The notes: generated by a model not told the origin, from the sequence alone. Numbered from the stretch's first letter, positions 49,188 through 60,074 are shown. The stretch: 64,000 nt of DNA from Styela clava (GCF_964204865.1 NC_135250.1:19521395-19585394), one strand, 5' to 3'. Numbers and translations are program-made.

Positions 49188-49521
49188 ACTACACACACTC
49201 CCAGTGGTCGTATATGTACGTAGTAATTAGAAGTCAAATATCTATTATGGTGGCTGTAATAGTAGTAGCAAAATATTTCTCTCGAAATGACCATTGGTTT
49301 AAGGTATTTAATTTGAATACGATATGTCTGTTTAAGAGGAGAAACAAACCGTTATATATGATATTAACATCGATTGAAAGTTTATAACTTGGATTTTTCA
49401 CTCATCGATTCATACTTTTTAGACAAATAGTCAAATTAACTGGTTTAATTGAACAGAGATTGAACTGTTAGTAATATTCCACTTTTTTCCTGAAATTGAG
49501 TGAAATTAGAGATTTCTCACA

Positions 49522-49628
49522 AAAAAAGAGGAGCGCTTCACGATTGTGCGTGTCATCCTTGCGCAGGGGACATGTTAATCTTCTCTGTATCGCTCAATTT
49601 TTTTCATATGTACACTCGAAGGTAGTAC
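49522..49628 (-). pseudogene. U6 copy 113, class C with AGC to AAC
   Basis: G54A breaks the triad; G36-C96 and ACAGAGA intact; U8C. Confidence 0.7.
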
Positions 49629-49961
49629 ACACCACACACTCCGAGTGGTCGTATATGTACGTAGTAATTAGTAGTCAAATATCTATTATGGTGGCTGTAA
49701 TAGTAGTAGCAAAATGTTTCCACCGAAATTACCATTGGTTGAAGGTATTTAATTTAAATACGATATGTCTGTTTAAGAGGAGAAACAAACCGTTATATAT
49801 GATATTACCATCGATTGAAATTTTATAACTTGGAATTTTCACTCATCGATTCATACTTTTTAGAGAAATAGTCAAATTAACTGGTTTAATTGAACAGAGA
49901 TTGAACTGTTAGTATTATTCCACTTTTTTCGTCAAATTTATTAAAATTAGAGATTTCCCAC

Positions 49962-50011
49962 AAAATAGAGGAACGCTTCACGATTGTGCGTGTCATCCTT
50001 GCGCAGGGGCC

Positions 50012-50042
<31 letters not shown>

Positions 50043-50068
50043 TTCATATGTACACTCGAAAGTAATAC
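49962..50068 (-). ncRNA. U6: U6 snRNA copy 114, class A
   Basis: C4U (pairs G-U in the 5' stem); motifs intact. Confidence 0.83.
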
Positions 50069-50401
50069 ACTACACACACTCCCAGTGTTCGTATATGTAC
50101 GTAGTAATTAGAAGTCAAATATCTATTATGGTGGCTGTACTAGTAGTAGCAAAATATTTCCTCCGAAATGACCATTGGTTGAAGGTATTTTATTTAAATA
50201 CGATATGTCTGTTTAAGAGGAGAAACAAACCGTTATATATGATATTACCATCGATTGAAAGTTTATAACTTGGAATTTTCAATCATCGATTCAAACTTTT
50301 TAGACAAATAGTCAAATTAACTGGTTTAATTGAACAGAGATTGAACTGTTAGTAATATTCCACTTTTTTCCTGAAATTGAGTGAAATTAGAGATTTCTCA
50401 C

Positions 50402-50515
50402 AAAACAGAGGAACGCTTCACGATTGTGCGTGTCATCCTTGCGCAGGGGCCATGCTAATCTTCTCTGTATCGCTCAAATTTTTTCATATGTACACTGTAC
50501 ACTCGAAAGTAGTAC
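50402..50515 (-). ncRNA. U6: U6 snRNA copy 115, class H with 7-bp duplication
   Basis: 114 nt: TACACTG is duplicated at the 3' arm of the 5' stem-loop (plus strand ACACTGTACACTCG). Motifs intact; the stem-loop can still form with the extra bases as linker. Confidence 0.65.
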
Positions 50516-50848
50516 ACTCCACACACTCCCAGTGGTCGTATATGTACGTAGTAATTAGAAGTCAAATATCTATTATGATGGCTGTAATAGTAGTAGCAAA
50601 ATGTTTTCTCCGAAATTACCATTGGTTGAAGGTATTTAATTTAAATAAGATATGTCTGTTTAAGAGGAGAAACAAACCGTTATATATGATATTACCATTG
50701 ATTGAAAGATTATAACTTAGACTTTTCACTCATCGATTCATACTTTTTAGACAAATAGTCAAATTAACTGGTTTAATTGAACAGAGATTGAACTGTTAGT
50801 AATATTCCACTTTTTTCGTCAAATTTATTAAAATTAGAGATTTCCCAC

Positions 50849-50955
50849 AAAATAGAGGAACGCTTCACGATTGTGCGTGTCATCCTTGCGCAGGGGCCAT
50901 GCTAATCTTCTCTGTATCGTTCCAATCTTTTCATATGTACACTCGAAAGTAGTAC
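50849..50955 (-). ncRNA. U6: U6 snRNA copy 116, class A
   Basis: A29G in the A-tract only. Confidence 0.85.
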
Positions 50956-51288
50956 ACTACACACACTCCCAGTGGTCGTATATGTACGTAGTAATTAGAA
51001 GTCAAATATCTATTATGGTGGCTGTACTAGTAGTAGCAAAATATTTCCTCCGAAATGACCATTGGTTGAAGGTATTTTATTTAAATACGATATGTCTGTT
51101 TAAGAGGAGAAACAAACCGTTATATATGATATTACCATCGCTTGAAAGTTTATAACTTGGAATTTTCACTCATCGATTCATACTTTTTAGACAAATAGTC
51201 AAATTAACTGGTTTAATTTAACAGAGATTGAACTGTTAGTAATATTCCACTTTTTTCGTAAAATTTATTAAAATAAGAGATTTCCCAC

Positions 51289-51338
51289 AAAATATAGAAA
51301 CGCTTCACGATTGTGCGTGTCATCCTTGCGCAGGGGCC

Positions 51339-51369
<31 letters not shown>

Positions 51370-51395
51370 TTCATATGTACACTCGAAAGTAGTAC
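51289..51395 (-). ncRNA. U6: U6 snRNA copy 117, class A
   Basis: C98U and a changed tail before the T run (CTATATTTT); motifs intact. Confidence 0.78.
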
Positions 51396-51728
51396 ACTAC
51401 ACACACTCCCAGTGGTCGTATATGTACGTAGTAATTAGAAGTCAAATATCTATTATGGTGGCTGTACTAGTAGTAGCAAAATATTTCCTCCGTAATGACC
51501 ATTGGTTGAAGGTATTTTATTTAAATACGATATGTCTGTTTAAGAGGAGAAACAAACCGTTATATATGATATTACCATCGATTGAAATTTTATAACTTGG
51601 AATTTTCACTCATCGATTCATACTTTTTAGAGAAATAGTCAAATTAACTGGTTTAATTGAACAGAGATTGAACTGTTAGTATTATTCCACTTTTTTCGTC
51701 AAATTTATTAAAATTAGAGATTTCCCAC

Positions 51729-51777
51729 AAAATAGAGGAACGCTTCACGATTGTGCGTGTCACTCTGCGCAGGGGCC

Positions 51778-51808
<31 letters not shown>

Positions 51809-51834
51809 TTCATATGTACATTCGAAAGTAGTAC
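51729..51834 (-). ncRNA. U6: U6 snRNA copy 118, class A with 1-nt deletion
   Basis: Same changes as copy 109 (1-nt loss in the internal stem-loop, G14A). Confidence 0.65.
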
Positions 51835-52167
51835 ACTACGCACACTCCCAGTGGTCGTATATGTACGTAGTAATTAGAAGTCAAATATCTATTATGGTGG
51901 CTGTACTAGTAGTAGCAAAATATTTCCTCCGAAATGACCATTGGTTGAAGGTATTTTATTTAAATACGATATGTCTGTTTAAGAGGAGAAACAAACCGTT
52001 ATATATGATATTACCATCGATTGAAAGTTTATAACTTGGAATTTTCACTCATCGATTCATACTTTTTAGACAAATAGTCAAGTTAACTGGTTTAATTGAA
52101 CAGAGATTGAACTGTTAGTATTATTCCACTTTTTTCGTCAAATTTATTAAAATTAGAGATTTCCCAC

Positions 52168-52217
52168 AAAATAGAGGAACGCTTCACGATTGTGCGTGTC
52201 ATCCTTGCGCAGGGGCC

Positions 52218-52248
<31 letters not shown>

Positions 52249-52274
52249 TTCATAAGTACACTCGAAAGTAGTAC
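52168..52274 (-). ncRNA. U6: U6 snRNA copy 119, class A
   Basis: A20U only. Confidence 0.85.
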
Positions 52275-52607
52275 ACTACACACACTCCCAGTGGTCGTAT
52301 ATGTACGTAGTAATTAGAAGTCAAATATCTATTATGGTGGCTGTACTAGTAGTAGCAAAATATTTCCTCCGTAATGACCATTGGTTGAAGGTATTTTATT
52401 TAAATACGATATGTCTGTTTAAGAGGAGAAACAAACCGTTATATAAGATATTACCATCGATTGAAAGTTTATAACTTGGAATTTTCACTCATCGATTCAT
52501 ACTTTTTAGACAAATAGTCAAATTAACTGGTTTAATTGAACAGAGATTGAACTGTTAGTAATATTCCACTTTTTTCCTGAAATTGAGTGAAATTAGAGAT
52601 TTCTCAC

Positions 52608-52714
52608 AAAACAGAGGAACGCTTCACGATTGTGCGTGTCATCCTTGCGCAGGGGCCATGCTAATCTTCTCTGTATCGCTCAAATTTTTTCATATGTACA
52701 CTCGAAAGTAGTAC
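52608..52714 (-). ncRNA. U6: U6 snRNA copy 120, class H
   Basis: Class H consensus. Confidence 0.8.
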
Positions 52715-53049
52715 ACTCCACACACTCCCAGTGGTCGTATATGTACGTAGTAATTAGAAGTCAAATATCTATTATGATGGCTGTAATAGTAGTTGCAAAA
52801 TGTTTTCTCCGAAATTACCATAGGTTGAAGGTATTTAGTTTAAATAAGATATGTCTGTTTAAGAGGAGAAACAAACCGTTATATATGATATTACCATTGA
52901 TTGAAAGTTTATAACTTAGACTTTTCACTCATCGATTCATACTTTTTAGACAAATATTCAAATTAACTGGTTTAATAGAACAGAGTTTGAACTGTTAATA
53001 ATATTTCACTTTTTTCGTAAAATTTATTAAAGTTAGAGAGATTTCCCAA

Positions 53050-53099
53050 AAAATAGAGGAACGCTTCACGATTGTGCGTGTCATCCTTGCGCAGGGGCC

Positions 53100-53130
<31 letters not shown>

Positions 53131-53156
53131 TTCATATGTACACTCGAAAGTAGTAC
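53050..53156 (-). ncRNA. U6: U6 snRNA copy 121, class A
   Basis: Class A consensus, as copies 103 and 112. Confidence 0.9.
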
Positions 53157-53490
53157 ACTACACACACTCCCAGTGGTCGTATATGTACGTAGTAATTAGA
53201 AGTCAAATATCTATTATGGTGGCTGTAATAGTAGTAGCAAAATATTTCTCTCGAAATGACCATTGGTTTAAGGTATTTAATTTGAATACGATATGTCTGT
53301 TTAAGAGGAGAAACAAACCGTTATATATGATATTAACATCGATTGAAAGTTTATAACTTGGATTTTTCACTCATCGATTCATACTTTTTAGACAAATAGT
53401 CAAATTAACTGGTTTAATTGAACAGAGATTGAACTGTTAGTAATATTCCACTTTTTTCCTGAAATTGAGTGAAATTAGAGATTTCTCACA

Positions 53491-53597
53491 AAAAAAGAGG
53501 AGCGCTTCACGATTGTGCGTGTCATCCTTGCGCAGGGGACATGTTAATCTTCTCTGTATCGCTCAATTTTTTTCATATGTACACTCGAAGGTAGTAC
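53491..53597 (-). pseudogene. U6 copy 122, class C with AGC to AAC
   Basis: G54A and U8C as copy 113, 3969 bp upstream. Confidence 0.7.
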
Positions 53598-53930
53598 ACA
53601 CCACACACTCCGAGTGGTCGTATATGTACGTAGTAATTAGTAGTCAAATATCTATTATGGTGGCTGTAATAGTAGTAGCAAAATGTTTCCACCGAAATTA
53701 CCATTGGTTGAAGGTATTTAATTTAAATACGATATGTCTGTTTAAGAGGAGAAACAAACCGTTATATATGATATTACCATCGATTGAAATTTTATAACTT
53801 GGAATTTTCACTCATCGATTCATACTTTTTAGAGAAATAGTCAAATTAACTGGTTTAATTGAACAGAGATTGAACTGTTAGTATTATTCCACTTTTTTCG
53901 TCAAATTTATTAAAATTAGAGATTTCCCAC

Positions 53931-53980
53931 AAAATAGAGGAACGCTTCACGATTGTGCGTGTCATCCTTGCGCAGGGGCC

Positions 53981-54011
<31 letters not shown>

Positions 54012-54037
54012 TTCATATGTACACTCGAAAGTAATAC
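53931..54037 (-). ncRNA. U6: U6 snRNA copy 123, class A
   Basis: C4U, as copy 114. Confidence 0.83.
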
Positions 54038-54370
54038 ACTACACACACTCCCAGTGTTCGTATATGTACGTAGTAATTAGAAGTCAAATATCTATTATGG
54101 TGGCTGTACTAGTAGTAGCAAAATATTTCCTCCGAAATGACCATTGGTTGAAGGTATTTTATTTAAATACGATATGTCTGTTTAAGAGGAGAAACAAACC
54201 GTTATATATGATATTACCATCGATTGAAAGTTTATAACTTGGAATTTTCAATCATCGATTCAAACTTTTTAGACAAATAGTCAAATTAACTGGTTTAATT
54301 GAACAGAGATTGAACTGTTAGTAATATTCCACTTTTTTCCTGAAATTGAGTGAAATTAGAGATTTCTCAC

Positions 54371-54484
54371 AAAACAGAGGAACGCTTCACGATTGTGCGT
54401 GTCATCCTTGCGCAGGGGCCATGCTAATCTTCTCTGTATCGCTCAAATTTTTTCATATGTACACTGTACACTCGAAAGTAGTAC
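54371..54484 (-). ncRNA. U6: U6 snRNA copy 124, class H with 7-bp duplication
   Basis: Same 7-bp duplication as copy 115. Confidence 0.65.
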
Positions 54485-54817
54485 ACTCCACACACTCCCA
54501 GTGGTCGTATATGTACGTAGTAATTAGAAGTCAAATATCTATTATGATGGCTGTAATAGTAGTAGCAAAATGTTTTCTCCGAAATTACCATTGGTTGAAG
54601 GTATTTAATTTAAATAAGATATGTCTGTTTAAGAGGAGAAACAAACCGTTATATATGATATTACCATTGATTGAAAGATTATAACTTAGACTTTTCACTC
54701 ATCGATTCATACTTTTTAGACAAATAGTCAAATTAACTGGTTTAATAGAACAGAGTTTGAACTGTTAATAATATTTCACTTTTTTCGTAAAATGTATTAA
54801 AATTAGAGATTTCCCAA

Positions 54818-54867
54818 AAAATAGAGGAACGCTTCACGATTGTGCGTGTCATCCTTGCGCAGGGGCC

Positions 54868-54898
<31 letters not shown>

Positions 54899-54924
54899 TT
54901 CATATGTACACTCGAAAGTAGTAC
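54818..54924 (-). ncRNA. U6: U6 snRNA copy 125, class A
   Basis: Class A consensus; from here the nine-unit block similarity ends. Confidence 0.88.
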
Positions 54925-55258
54925 ACTACGCACACTCCCAGTGGTCGTATATGTACGTAGTAATTAGAAGTCAAATATCTATTATGGTGGCTGTAATAGT
55001 AGTAGCAAAATATTTCTCCCGAAATGACCATTGGTTTAAGGTATTTAATTTGAATACGATATGTCTGTTTAAGAGGAGAAACAAACCGTTATATATGATA
55101 TTACCATCGATTGAAAGTTTATAACTTGGAATTTTCACTCATCGATTCATACTTTTTAGACAAATAGTCAAATTAACTGGTTTAATTGAACAGAGATTGA
55201 ACTGTTAGTAATATTCCACTTTTTTCCTGAAATTGAGTGAAATTAGAGATTTCTCACA

Positions 55259-55365
55259 AAAAAGGAGGAGCGCTTCACGATTGTGCTTGTCCTCCTTGCG
55301 CAGGGGACATGCTAATCTTCTCTGTATCGCTCAATTTTTTTCATATGTACACTCGAAAGTAGTAC
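55259..55365 (-). ncRNA. U6: U6 snRNA copy 126, class C
   Basis: G36-C96; U74G and C79A in the internal stem-loop; motifs intact. Confidence 0.72.
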
Positions 55366-55698
55366 ACTCCACACACTCCGAGTGGTCGTATATGTACGTA
55401 GTAATTAGAAGTCAAATATCTATTATGGTGGCTGTAATAGTAGTAGCAAAATGTTTCCACCGAAATTACCATTGGTTGAAGGTATTTAATTTAAATACGA
55501 TATGTCTGTTTAAGAGGTGAAACAAACCGTAATATATAATATCACCATTGATTGATAGTTTATAACTTAGACTTTTCACTCATCGATTCATACTTTTTAG
55601 ACAAATAGTCAAATTAACTGGTTTAATTGAACAGAGTTTGAACTGTTAATAATATTTCACTTTTTTCGTAAAATTTATTAAAATTAGAGATTTCCCAA

Positions 55699-55748
55699 AA
55701 AATAGAGGAACGCTTCACGATTGTGCGTGTCATCCTTGCGCAGGGGCC

Positions 55749-55779
<31 letters not shown>

Positions 55780-55805
55780 TTCATATGTACACTCGAAAGT
55801 AGTAC
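55699..55805 (-). ncRNA. U6: U6 snRNA copy 127, class A
   Basis: Class A consensus with six-T stop. Confidence 0.88.
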
Positions 55806-56138
55806 ACTTCACATACTCTCAGTGGTCGTATATGTACGTAGTAATTAGAAGTTAAATATCTATTATGGTGGCTGTAATAGTAGTAGCAAAATGTTTCCTC
55901 CGAAATGACCATTGGTTGAAGGTATTTAATTTAAATACGATATGTCTGTTTAAGAGGAGAAACAAACCGGTATATATGATATTACCATCGATTGAAAGTT
56001 TATAATTTGGGCTTTTTACTCATCAATTCATACTTTTTGGACAAATAGTCGAATTCACTGGTGTAATTGAACAGAGATTGAACTGTTAGTAATATTCCAC
56101 TTTTTTCCTGAAATTGAGTGAAATTAAAGATTTCCCAC

Positions 56139-56245
56139 AAAATAGAGGAACGCTTCACGATTGTGCGTGCCATCCTTACCCAGGGGCCATTCTAATCTTC
56201 CATGTATCGTTCCATTTTTTTCATAAGTACACTCGAAAGTAGTAC
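56139..56245 (-). pseudogene. U6 copy 128, class D (ACAUGGA, AGA)
   Basis: Both motifs mutated; 5' stem-loop intact as in copy 58, about 30.8 kb away. Confidence 0.78.
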
Positions 56246-56578
56246 ACTCAACACACTCCCAGTGGTCGTATATGTACGTAGAAATTAGAAGTCAAATATC
56301 TATTATGGTGGCTGTAATAGTAGTAGCAAAATGTTTCCCCCGAAATTACCATTGGTTGAAGGTATTTAATTTAAATACGATATGTCTGTTTAAGAGGAGA
56401 AACAAACCGTTATATATGATATTACCATCGATTGAAAGTTTATAACTTGGAATTTTCACTCATCGATTCATACTTTTTAGAGAAATAGTCAAATTAACTG
56501 GTTTAATTGAACAGAGATTGAACTGTTAGTAATATTCCACTTTTTTCGTAAAATTTATTAAAATTAGAGATTTCCCAC

Positions 56579-56628
56579 AAAATAGAGGAACGCTTCACGA
56601 TTGTGCGTGTCATCCTTGCGCAGGGGCC

Positions 56629-56659
<31 letters not shown>

Positions 56660-56686
56660 TGTCATATGTACACTCGAAAGTAGTAC
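56579..56686 (-). ncRNA. U6: U6 snRNA copy 129, class A, last before the junction
   Basis: 108 nt: one extra base in the A-tract linker. Motifs and telestem intact and promoter complete. Positions 56687-56950 behind it are its promoter and a spacer cut short by the minisatellite. Confidence 0.82.
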
Positions 56687-58445
56687 ACTACACACACTCC
56701 CAGTGGTCGTATATGTACGTAGTAATTAGAAGTCAAATATCTATTATGGTGGCTGTAATAGTAGTAGCAAAATATTTCCTCCGAAATGACCATTGGTTAA
56801 AGGTATTTAATTTAAATACGATATGTCTGTTTAAGAGGAGAAACAAACCGGTATATATGATATTACCATCGATTGAAAGTTTTTAATTTGGGCTTTATTC
56901 TCATCAATTCATACTTTTTAGACAAATAGTCAAATTCACTGATGTAATTAAGCGTTTTAGCAGGGTTATTGGTGTTTTTTGACGGGTTTTCACTGTTTTT
57001 AAGCGTTTTAACAGGGTTATTGGTGTTTTTTGACGGTTTTTCACTGTTTTTAAGCGTATTGGCAGGGTTATTGGTGTTTTTTGACGGTTTTTCACTGTTT
57101 TTAAGCGTTTTAGCAGGGTTATTGGTGTTTTTCGACGGTTTTTCACGGTTTTTAAGCGTTTTAGCAGGGTTATTGGTGTTTTTTGACGGTTTTTCACTGT
57201 TTTTAAGCGTTTTAGCAGGGTTATTGTTGTTTTTGACGGTTTTTCACTGTTTTTAAGCGTTTTAGCAGGGTTATTGGTGTTTTTTGACGGTTTTTCATTG
57301 TTTTTAAGCGTTTTAGCAGGGTTATTGGTGTTTTTTGACGGTTTTTCACTGTTTTTAAGCGTTTTAGCAGGGTTATTGGTGTTTTTTGACGGTTTTTCAC
57401 TGTTTTTAAGCGTTTTAGCAGGGTTATTGGTGTTTTTTGACGGTTTTTCACTGTTTTAAAGCGTTTTAGCAGTGTTATTGGTGTTTTTTGACGGTTTTTC
57501 ACTGTTTTTAAGCGTTTTAGCAGGGTTATTGGTGTTTTTTGACGGTTTTTCACTGTTTTTAAGCGTTTTAGCAGGGTCATTGGTGTTTTTTGACGCTTTT
57601 TCACTGTTTTTAAGCGTTTTAGCAAGGTCATTGGTTGTTTTTGACGGTTTTTCACTGTTTTTAAGCGTTTTAGCAGGGTTATTGGTGTTTTTTGACGGTT
57701 TTTCACTGTTTTTAAGCGTTTTAGCAGGGTAATTATTGTTTCTTGACGGTTTTTCACTGTTTTTAAGCGTTTTAGCAGGGTTATTGGTGTTTTTTGACGG
57801 TTTTTCACTGTTTTTAGGCGTATTAGCAGGGTTATTGGTGTTTTTTGACGGTTTTTCACTGTTTTTAAGCGTTTTAGCAGGGTTATTGGTGTTTTTTGAC
57901 GGGTTTTCACTGTTTTTAAGCGTTTTAGCAGGGTTATTGGTGTTTTTTGACGGTTTTTCACTGTTTTTAAGCGTTTTAGCAGGGTTATTGGTGTTTTTTG
58001 ACGGTTTTTCACTGTTTTTAAGCGTTTTAGCAGGGTTATTGGTGTTTTTTGACGGTTTTTCACTGTTTTTAAGCGTTTTAGCAGGGTTATTGGTGTTTTT
58101 TGGCGGTTTTTCACTGTTTTTAAGCGTTTTAGCAAGGTTATTGGTGTTTTTTGGCGGTTTTTCACTGTTTTTAAGCGTTTTAGCAGGGTTATTGGTGTTT
58201 TTTGACAGTTTTTCACTGTTTTTAAGCGTTTTAGCAGGGTTATTGGTGTTTTTTGACGGTTTTTCACTGTTTTTAAGCGTTTTAGCAGGGTTATTGGTGT
58301 TTTTTGATGGTTTTTCACTGTTTTTAAGCGTTTTAGCAGGGATATTGGTGTTTTTTGACTGTTTTTCACTGTTTTTAAGCGTTTTAGCAGGGATATTGGT
58401 GTTTTTTGACGGTTTTTCACTGTTTTTAAGCGTTTTAGCAGGGTT

Positions 58446-60074
58446 ATTGTTTTTTTTGACGGTTTTTCACTGTTTTTAAGCATTTTAGCAGGGTTATTGG
58501 TGTTTTTCGACGGTTTTTTACTGTTTTTAAGTGTTTTAGCAGGGTTATTGATGTTTTTTGACGGTTTTTCACTGTTTTTAAGCGTTTTAGCAGGGTTATT
58601 GGTGTTTTGACGGTTTTTCACTGTTTTTAAGCGTTTTAGCAGGGTTATTGGTGTTTTTTGACGGTTTTCCACTCTTTTTAAGCGTTTTAGCAGGGTTATT
58701 GGTGTTTTTTGAAGGTTTTTCACTGTTTTTAAGCGTTTTAGCAGGGTTATTGGTGTTTTTTGACGGTTTTTCACTGTTTTTAAGCGTTTTAGCAGGGTTA
58801 TTGGTGTTTTTTGACGGTTTTTCACTGTTTTTAAGCGTTTTAGCAGGGATATTGGTGTTTTTCGACTGTTTTCCACTGTTTTTAAGCGTTTTAGCAGGGT
58901 TATTGGTGTTTTTTGACGGTTTTTCACTGTTTTTAAGCGTTTTAGCAGGGTTATTGGTGTTTTTTGACGGTTTTTCACTGTTTTAAAGCGTTTTAGCAGG
59001 GTTATTGGTGTTTTTTGACGGTTTTTCACTGTTTTTAAGCGTTTTAGCAGGGTTATTGGTGTTTTTTGACGGTTTTTCACTGTTTTTAAGCGTTTTAGCA
59101 GGGTCATTGGTGTTTTTTGACGCTTTTTCACTGTTTTTAAGCGTTTTAGCAGGGTCATTGGTGGTTTTTGACGGTTTTTCACTGTTTTTAAGCGTTTTAG
59201 CAGGGTTATTGGTGTTTTTTGACGGTTTTTCACTGTTTTTAAGCCTTTTAGCAGGGTAATTAGTGTTTCTTGACGGTTTTTCACTGTTTTTAAGCGTTTT
59301 AGCAGGGTTATTGGTGTTTTTTGACGGTTTTTCACTGTTTTTAAGCGTATTAGCAGGGTTATTGGTGTTTTTTGACGGTTTTTCACTGTTTTTAAGCGTT
59401 TTAGCAGGGTTATTGGTGTTTTTTGACGGGTTTTCACTGTTTTTAAGCGTTTTAGCAGGGTTATTGTTGTTTTTTGACGGTTTTTCATTGTTTTTAAGCG
59501 TTTTGGCAGGGTTATTGGTGTTTTTTGACGGTTTTTCACTGTTTTTAAGCGTTTTAGCAGGGTTATTGGTGTTTTTTGACGGTTTTTCACTGTTTTTAAG
59601 CGTTTTAGCAGGGTTATTGCTGTTTTTTGACGGTTTTTCACTGTTTTTAAGCGTTTTAGCAGGGTTATTGGTGTTTTTTGACGGTTTTTCACTGTTTTTA
59701 AGCGTTTTAGCAGGGTTATTGGTGTTTTTTGGCGGTTTTTCACTGTTTTTAAGCGTTTTAGCAAGGTTATTGGTGTTTTTTGACGGTTTTTCACTGTTTT
59801 TAAGCGTTTTAGCAGGGTTATTGGTGTTTTTTGACAGTTTTTCACTGTTTTTAAGCGTTTTAGCAGGGTTATTGGTGTTTTTTGACGGTTTTTCACTGTT
59901 TTTAAGCGTTTTAGCAGGGTTATTGGTGTTTTTTGATGGTTTTTCACTGTTTTTAAGCGTTTTAGCAGGGATATTGGTGTTTTTTGACTGTTTTTCACTG
60001 TTTTTAAGCGTTTTAGCAGGGATATTGGTGTTTTTTGACGGTTTTTCACTGTTTTTAAGCGTTTTAGCAGGGTT
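58446..60074. repeat. Higher-order repeat block of the minisatellite, first copy
   Basis: Rare unit variants recur at a spacing of 1629 bp: a long T run after TTATTG at 58446 and 60075, a shortened GGTGTTTTGACGG unit near 58607 and 60236, and a TAA-interrupted unit near 59256 and 60885. This equals 32 units minus 3 bp and shows block-wise amplification of about 1.6 kb. The previous block is about 102 bp (two units) shorter between matching markers. Confidence 0.8.

Larger units (their letters stand above)
45560..49521 (-). repeat. Nine-unit higher-order block, second copy
   Basis: Almost identical repeat of the preceding 3962 bp, with all nine classes and the same 1-nt deletion marker (47760-47865). 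One visible difference is G14A in that copy, shared with the third block but not the first. Confidence 0.85.
49522..53490 (-). repeat. Nine-unit higher-order block, third copy (recombinant)
   Basis: The last four units match the two previous blocks, including the 1-nt deletion (51729-51834). The first five differ: a G54A class C copy, a C4U copy and an H copy with a 7-bp duplication. The block is 3969 bp because of those 7 bp. Its first three units recur at 53491-54817 with the same private changes, and the match ends before the unit at 54818. Confidence 0.8.
1..56950 (-). repeat. Tandem array of 440-bp U6 snRNA gene units
   Basis: About 129 head-to-tail units, typically 440 bp apart, every U6 on the minus strand. 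In minus-strand order a unit holds the PSE-like element, TATA-like box, a 107-nt U6, its oligo-T stop (4 to 7 T), then about 330 bp of AT-rich spacer that has no gene I recognise. The U6 starts with a 19-nt stem-loop capped by UUCG, then an A-rich linker, GGAACG (33-38), ACAGAGA (41-47), AGC (53-55), the internal stem-loop region (58-80) and CGUUCC (94-99), which is complementary to GGAACG. Two spacer types alternate just beyond the terminator, one with TTCCTGAAATTGAGTG and one with TTCGTAAAATTTATTAA on the plus strand. U6 is the catalytic snRNA of the spliceosome and is made by RNA polymerase III. The array continues beyond the left edge: positions 1-270 are the promoter and spacer of a copy outside the window. 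Which copies are expressed cannot be seen. Confidence 0.95.

Noticed and set aside
313-55520. Repeated plus-strand open frames of about 83-112 codons, one per unit
   Set aside because: They run antisense through the U6 gene and its promoter, mostly begin at TTG, and recur only because the unit is repeated. No coding signal is visible.
1-56950. CRISPR array
   Set aside because: Regular spacing only. The whole 440-bp unit is repeated, with no short repeat and unique spacers.
1-56950. Retro-copied U6 (SINE-like) elements
   Set aside because: No A-tail or target duplications. Each copy has matching upstream promoter elements and is part of a larger tandem unit.
1-56950. Other small RNA genes in the spacer (5S rRNA, tRNA, other snRNAs)
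   Set aside because: I found no tRNA A/B box pair, 5S internal box or Sm-site snRNA in the roughly 330-bp spacer on either strand.
56948-56951. TTAA as a piggyBac-type insertion site
   Set aside because: No terminal inverted repeats or second TTAA flank; simple microhomology explains it.
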